64,000 bases of DNA, taken from positions 1 through 64,000 of the forward strand of contig JAEUJD010000135.1 of NCBI GenBank assembly GCA_016793015.1, in the 5' to 3' direction. The notes under the pieces were generated by a model, which saw only the letters and a list, made by a program, of their open reading frames with translations, was not told the origin of the DNA and made no database searches. The position numbers and the translations under genes were made by a program. Source of the stretch: Phycisphaerales bacterium. GTDB taxonomy: Bacteria > Planctomycetota > Phycisphaerae > Phycisphaerales > UBA1924. This document shows, piece by piece, positions 60,700 through 64,000 of this stretch; within the stretch, counting starts at the first letter, position 1; each line of letters starts with the position of its first letter.

Positions 60700-62295
60700 A
60701 TGTCGCACGCTACCGAAACAACCTCCTCCCAGGCTGTCGCCGCCTCCCAGCGCTCGCCGCTGATGGAACTGCTCGCGATCGCGATCCCCACGGTCGCGAC
60801 CATGACCAGCTACACACTGATGACGTTTGTGGACAAGCTGATGGTGAGCAGGATCGGTCCCGATCCGGTGTACGTTGGCGCGCAGGGAAACGGTGGCATT
60901 ACAAGCTGGGTCGCGGTCTCGATCGTCTTCGGTGCGCTCACGGTTGTGAACACATTCGTCAGCCAGAATTTCGGCGCGGGCCGGGCCGATCGTGCGCCGG
61001 CGTACGCGTGGAACGGTGTCTGGCTTGCGATCGTGGCGTGGATGGTGCTGATCCTCCCGTACGCCGCGGTTCTTCCGATGGTGTACGCAGCGGTGCGTGA
61101 CACGAGTTTGCCCCCGGAGGCCTTGGCCGACGTGATCCGCCGCGACAAGATGGCGGTGTCGTTCGCCCAGATTCTGCTGGTTGGCTCGATCATCACGATG
61201 GCCCGCCAGGCGATCGGCCAGTTCTTCTACGGCATGCACAAGCCGACGATCATGCTCGTTGCGGGTGTTGCGGGAAACATTACCAATTTCGCGCTGAATT
61301 CGATGCTGATTTACGGCGCCGCGGGGCCGACCCGCGGCACAGGCACCGGCATGCTCGATGCCGCGATCAATTGGTGGTTCGCTGGTGCATCGTCGATGGC
61401 CGCAACGCTGCACATCCCGGCACTTGGCGTCACCGGTGCCGCGATCGGGACGGTGCTGGGAACGGTCATCGAGTTCGCCGTCATGCTCGTTGTCTTCCTG
61501 TCTCCCAAGTACAACGCCAAGTTCGCGACGCGCACCGGTTGGCGGCCATCCTGGCAGCATCTCAAGGACATCTTCCGGCTTGGGTGGGCACCCGGTCTGA
61601 TGTTCGGCAACGAGATGGTCTGCTGGGGTCTGTTCATGGTCTACTTCGTGGGCCACTTCGGCGCGCAGCACTCGACCGCCGGCTTTATTGCCCACCAGTG
61701 GATGAGTCTTTCGTTCATGCCCAGCGTTGGCATTTCGGTCGCGGTGACCGCTGTTGTCGGCAAGTGCATGGGCATGGGCCGGCCCGATCTCGCGGCACAG
61801 CGTGCCCGCCTCGGACTTGGCTTGTCGATGGCCTACATGGGCACGTGCGCGCTCTGCTTTATTCTCTTCCGGCATTGGCTGGTCGGTGTGTTTATCGACC
61901 CGCAGACCGCCCCCGAAGTCGCTGCCGAAGTCCTGCGCCTTGGCTCCAGCTTCCTCATTCTGACCGCAGTCTTCCAGGTTTTTGATGCTATCGCCATGAC
62001 GCTCTCCGGCGCCCTGCGCGGCGCAGGTGATACCACGTACGTCGGCGTCGTCACGGTCATCAGTTCGTGGCTCGTCATCGTCGGCGGCGGGTGGGTCGCG
62101 ATCCACTACTTCCCGCAGTTTGAATCCGCCGGACCATGGGCCGCGGCAGCGCTCTACATCATCACGCTCAGCGCGTTCATCCTCGCACGCTTTCTTGCCG
62201 GAAAGTGGAAGAGCATCAGGCTCGTGCGCGATGACAAGCACCCAGGACCCGAGCCGCAGGTCACCGCCGGAAGCGTCGCGGATGGCGTGCTCTGA
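60700..62295 (+). CDS. MATE family efflux transporter
   Basis: 531 residues from ATG at 60700; the open frame from 60583 overlaps pdxA. About twelve hydrophobic segments in two halves. Landmarks: LLAIAIPTVATMTSYTLMTF, VDKLMVSRIG, TVVNTFVSQNFGAGR, MARQAIGQFFYGMHKPTIML, LGVTGAAIGTVLGTVIEFAV, GWAPGLMFGNEMVCWG and the closing DAIAMTLSGALRGAGDTTYV. It is longer than the usual 450-470, with an extended loop (TRGTGTGMLDAAINWWFAGA) between segments 6 and 7. Exports cationic or aromatic compounds by Na+ or H+ antiport; substrate not predictable. Confidence 0.9.
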   Translation: MSHATETTSSQAVAASQRSPLMELLAIAIPTVATMTSYTLMTFVDKLMVSRIGPDPVYVGAQGNGGITSWVAVSIVFGALTVVNTFVSQNFGAGRADRAPAYAWNGVWLAIVAWMVLILPYAAVLPMVYAAVRDTSLPPEALADVIRRDKMAVSFAQILLVGSIITMARQAIGQFFYGMHKPTIMLVAGVAGNITNFALNSMLIYGAAGPTRGTGTGMLDAAINWWFAGASSMAATLHIPALGVTGAAIGTVLGTVIEFAVMLVVFLSPKYNAKFATRTGWRPSWQHLKDIFRLGWAPGLMFGNEMVCWGLFMVYFVGHFGAQHSTAGFIAHQWMSLSFMPSVGISVAVTAVVGKCMGMGRPDLAAQRARLGLGLSMAYMGTCALCFILFRHWLVGVFIDPQTAPEVAAEVLRLGSSFLILTAVFQVFDAIAMTLSGALRGAGDTTYVGVVTVISSWLVIVGGGWVAIHYFPQFESAGPWAAAALYIITLSAFILARFLAGKWKSIRLVRDDKHPGPEPQVTAGSVADGVL

Positions 62296-62425
62296 TGTTG
62301 GAAACGCGACAACATGTCGATCAGCGTCGGGCACCATCCGATCGATGAATCAGCGCAGGCGGTCCGCTGATGAGAAAAACTGCTTTTGGTGAGGCTGTTT
62401 GTCAGGGTCCGGTTCGGTTTTGCAT

Positions 62426-62453
62426 TTGACCGGCGGCTTCTGGCCTCTAGTCT
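62426..62453 (+). promoter_or_regulatory. Candidate promoter of the TPR-alpha-CTD gene
   Basis: TTGACC (62426-62431), 16-base spacer, TAGTCT (62448-62453), with the ATG at 62517 after GGGAG. Confidence 0.5.
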
Positions 62454-62516
62454 CCTCTCAGACCTCAACCCGTCGGCATGTGCCGCACGGCAACCGGCCC
62501 TGATTTGGGAGCATTC

Positions 62517-63452
62517 ATGAGCAGCGATCCAATGGACATGGTGATCGGTTCCAGCACCGCGACGCGTGACGTCGCGGCAGCGGGCAAGCACATCAGCGCC
62601 GCCAAGCAGGCGACACAGTCGGGCAACCGAGGCGATGCAATCATCGAGCTTCGGAAGGCCCTTTCGAATGACCCCAACAACGCCGAGGCGCTCTTCAACC
62701 TGGCCTACCAGCTCGATCTGGTCGGCGAAGAAGACGAAGCGGTTTCGCTCTACGAGCGTGCCGCGAACCGGCAGCCCGCGCACATCAACGCTCTCATCAA
62801 CCTCGCGGTTATGTACGAAGATCGTGGCGATCTCGTCCGCTCCGAGCGCTGCCTGCGTCAGGTGCTTGACACCAACCCGAATCATCCCCGCGCCCGCATG
62901 TACATGAAGGATGTGATGGGCAGTAAGGAGATCATCGTCGAGGACGAAGCCGATCGCGATATCTTCAAGCGTCGCGCTCTGCTCGATACTCCGGTGACGG
63001 ATTTCGAACTCTCGGTTCGCGCCCGCACCTGCCTCAAGAAGATGAACATCCGTTCGCTCGGCGACCTGCTCAAGATCACCGAGGCCGAACTGCTCAGCTA
63101 CAAGAACTTCGGCGAGAGCAGCCTGCAGGAAATCAAGGCCATGCTCGTGCAGAAGAATCTGCGTCTCGGTCAGGGCCTTGAAGATGCGCACCGTGCCGCA
63201 CGCCGCGCTCTGCAGGATCAGTACAAGGGCACCGGCCAGGAGCAGACGCTCGGCAAGCCCGTCACCGATCTCAATCTTTCCGTCCGCGCCCGCAAGGCTC
63301 TCCAGCTTCTCAATATCCAGACGCTGGGTGACCTCGCGAGCCACACCGAGGCGGAGCTCATGGGTATCAAGAACTTCGGCGCGACCTCGCTCACCGAAAT
63401 CCGCGATCGCCTCACCGAGTTCGGGCTTGGTCTTCGCAAGCTCGACAGCTAA
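62517..63452 (+). CDS. TPR protein with two RNA polymerase alpha-CTD-like domains
   Basis: 311 residues from ATG at 62517, which has GGGAG upstream; an ATG at 62478 lacks an SD. Residues about 22-130 are three TPR units (AIIELRKALSNDPNNAEALF, AVSLYERAANRQPAHINALI, SERCLRQVLDTNPNHPRARM). An acidic linker follows (IIVEDEADRDIF). Residues 158-218 and 247-306 are two copies of the alpha C-terminal domain of RNA polymerase: PVTDFELSVRARTCLKKMNI then KNFGESSLQEIKAML; PVTDLNLSVRARKALQLLNI then KNFGATSLTEIRDRL. The Arg that contacts UP-element DNA in E. coli (R265) is kept in both (R168, R258); the K298 position is Ser or Thr. There is no alpha N-terminal domain, so it cannot replace RpoA. Strong terminator follows. 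Confidence 0.88.
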   Translation: MSSDPMDMVIGSSTATRDVAAAGKHISAAKQATQSGNRGDAIIELRKALSNDPNNAEALFNLAYQLDLVGEEDEAVSLYERAANRQPAHINALINLAVMYEDRGDLVRSERCLRQVLDTNPNHPRARMYMKDVMGSKEIIVEDEADRDIFKRRALLDTPVTDFELSVRARTCLKKMNIRSLGDLLKITEAELLSYKNFGESSLQEIKAMLVQKNLRLGQGLEDAHRAARRALQDQYKGTGQEQTLGKPVTDLNLSVRARKALQLLNIQTLGDLASHTEAELMGIKNFGATSLTEIRDRLTEFGLGLRKLDS

Positions 63453-63476
63453 GCGGTTCGAATCCGTCCTTTCCAG

Positions 63477-63505
63477 GCCCCCGATTGTCGGGGGCTTTTT
63501 GTTTT
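63477..63505 (+). terminator. Strong rho-independent terminator
   Basis: GCCCCCGA (63477-63484), TTG loop, TCGGGGGC (63488-63495), then TTTTTGTTTT. Ends the TPR-alpha-CTD transcript. Confidence 0.92.
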
Positions 63506-64000
63506 CACGCGCCCGTTTCTGCATCGCCCGGATTGATCACCTTGACGTGCGTGAGATACGTTGCGTCCGGCACGCGGGCGTTCGCTTCTTCGCGCCGTGC
63601 GTATCCCCGGGATTCGAAAAAATGCAAATTCCGTGTGTGCTCGGCATCCGGCTTGGAGAAAGCCGGCAACTTCACAGACACCGAGCGCACGCCGCTGCCC
63701 GCGAGCCGGTATTCCGCGTGACTCAGCAGTCTCGTGCCGATCCCGCGGCCACCAAAGTCGCGGTGCACCGCGACGCAACGCACTTCCGCAGAAGATTCGG
63801 CTTGCCGCTCGATCGTGACAAACCCGACATCCCGGTCCACCCCGTGGTCCGCCACCCAGGCAACAAACGTCGGCATTCGCCCGCTCGCGTCGATGAATGC
63901 TTGCGATGCTTTCGCCGCGCCCGACCTGACGAAGGCAGATCGCACGATCGGCTCGATCCTTCGCGGCGCGTCTCCATCGCAGAGCTCAATGCGAATAAGA
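63505..64000 (-). CDS. GNAT family N-acetyltransferase (5' end beyond window)
   Basis: The frame is open from the stop at 63505 to the right edge, so the start is not seen; the last codons read LIRIELCDGDAPRRIEPIVR, a plausible GNAT N-terminus. Fold landmarks: MPTFVAWVADHG, DVGFVTIERQAESSAEVRCV, AVHRDFGGRGIGTRLLSHAE (the R/Q-x-x-G-x-G/A acetyl-CoA loop as GGRGIG) and NLHFFESRGYARREE. An internal GTG at 63945 would drop the first strand and is less likely to be the start. Substrate unknown. Convergent with the TPR-alpha-CTD gene. Confidence 0.82.
   Translation of the reverse strand, partial: LIRIELCDGDAPRRIEPIVRSAFVRSGAAKASQAFIDASGRMPTFVAWVADHGVDRDVGFVTIERQAESSAEVRCVAVHRDFGGRGIGTRLLSHAEYRLAGSGVRSVSVKLPAFSKPDAEHTRNLHFFESRGYARREEANARVPDATYLTHVKVINPGDAETGA

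Noticed and set aside
1-64000. tRNA, rRNA, tmRNA, RNase P, CRISPR arrays, transposases, integrases or phage genes
   Set aside because: All intergenic gaps were read on both strands and none showed such signatures. No spaced identical repeats of CRISPR type occur.

Overview
The window (64 kb, high GC, no RNA genes, no mobile elements seen) most likely comes from a member of Planctomycetota, class Phycisphaerae. The inference rests on twelve complete secreted proteins ending in the same paired EF-hand (dockerin-like) tail, a PEP-CTERM-type tail ending in an Arg cluster, a futalosine-pathway gene, and a TPR protein carrying two RNA polymerase alpha-CTD-like domains. Long overlapping ORFs on opposite strands are composition artefacts of high GC.

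Region 1-15.7 kb is a co-oriented (minus strand) block of ten secreted proteins: a GH81 endo-beta-1,3-glucanase cut by the window edge, NPCBM and LamG carbohydrate-binding or adhesion proteins, a tandem-duplicated ectodomain, choice-of-anchor-C and DNRLRE-like proteins, two tandem paralogues with an Ig-like domain, a GH53 endo-beta-1,4-galactanase and a GH15 glucoamylase-like enzyme. Nine end visibly in two repeats of the form C-P-x-D-L-N-x-D-G-x-V-D-D-x-D-F ... Y-x-x-L-x-C, usually closing with Cys-Pro at the C-terminus. Three more genes with this tail lie at 17.3, 25.1 and 29.9 kb. No cohesin is visible. This is best read as an extracellular polysaccharide-use and surface-display locus.

Region 15.9-26.5 kb holds a branched-chain amino-acid ABC transporter: livJ, then three unrelated genes (HAF-repeat dockerin protein, RmlC-like cupin, GT2 glycosyltransferase), then livH-livM-livG-livF with two unusual repetitive spacers, then a beta-helix dockerin protein. 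Region 26.5-46.6 kb is largely housekeeping: leuS (long, with insertions), folC, pdxJ, a GT1-type glycosyltransferase, an FHA-GAF-PP2C phosphatase, an unknown protein divergent from a PEP-CTERM protein across a perfect palindrome, a GNAT, ilvE with a LacI-type operator, an AraC regulator, pheT lacking its OB domain, and a flotillin/NfeD-like pair.

Region 46.8-54 kb carries an HscA-like Hsp70 with a possibly leaderless promoter, an M16 peptidase homologue lacking the zinc motif, a variant HD-GYP protein, an orphan membrane-fusion protein and futalosine hydrolase (mqnB). Region 54.2-59.6 kb is a type IV pilus/type II secretion assembly operon (pilM, pilN, pilO, pilP-like, GspE/PilB ATPase). It is followed by pdxA, a MATE exporter, the TPR-double-alpha-CTD protein and a GNAT cut by the right edge.

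Starts were moved inward from the longest ORF where a signal peptide, Shine-Dalgarno (SD) sequence or family length favoured it. Promoters, operators and terminators are by-eye calls.
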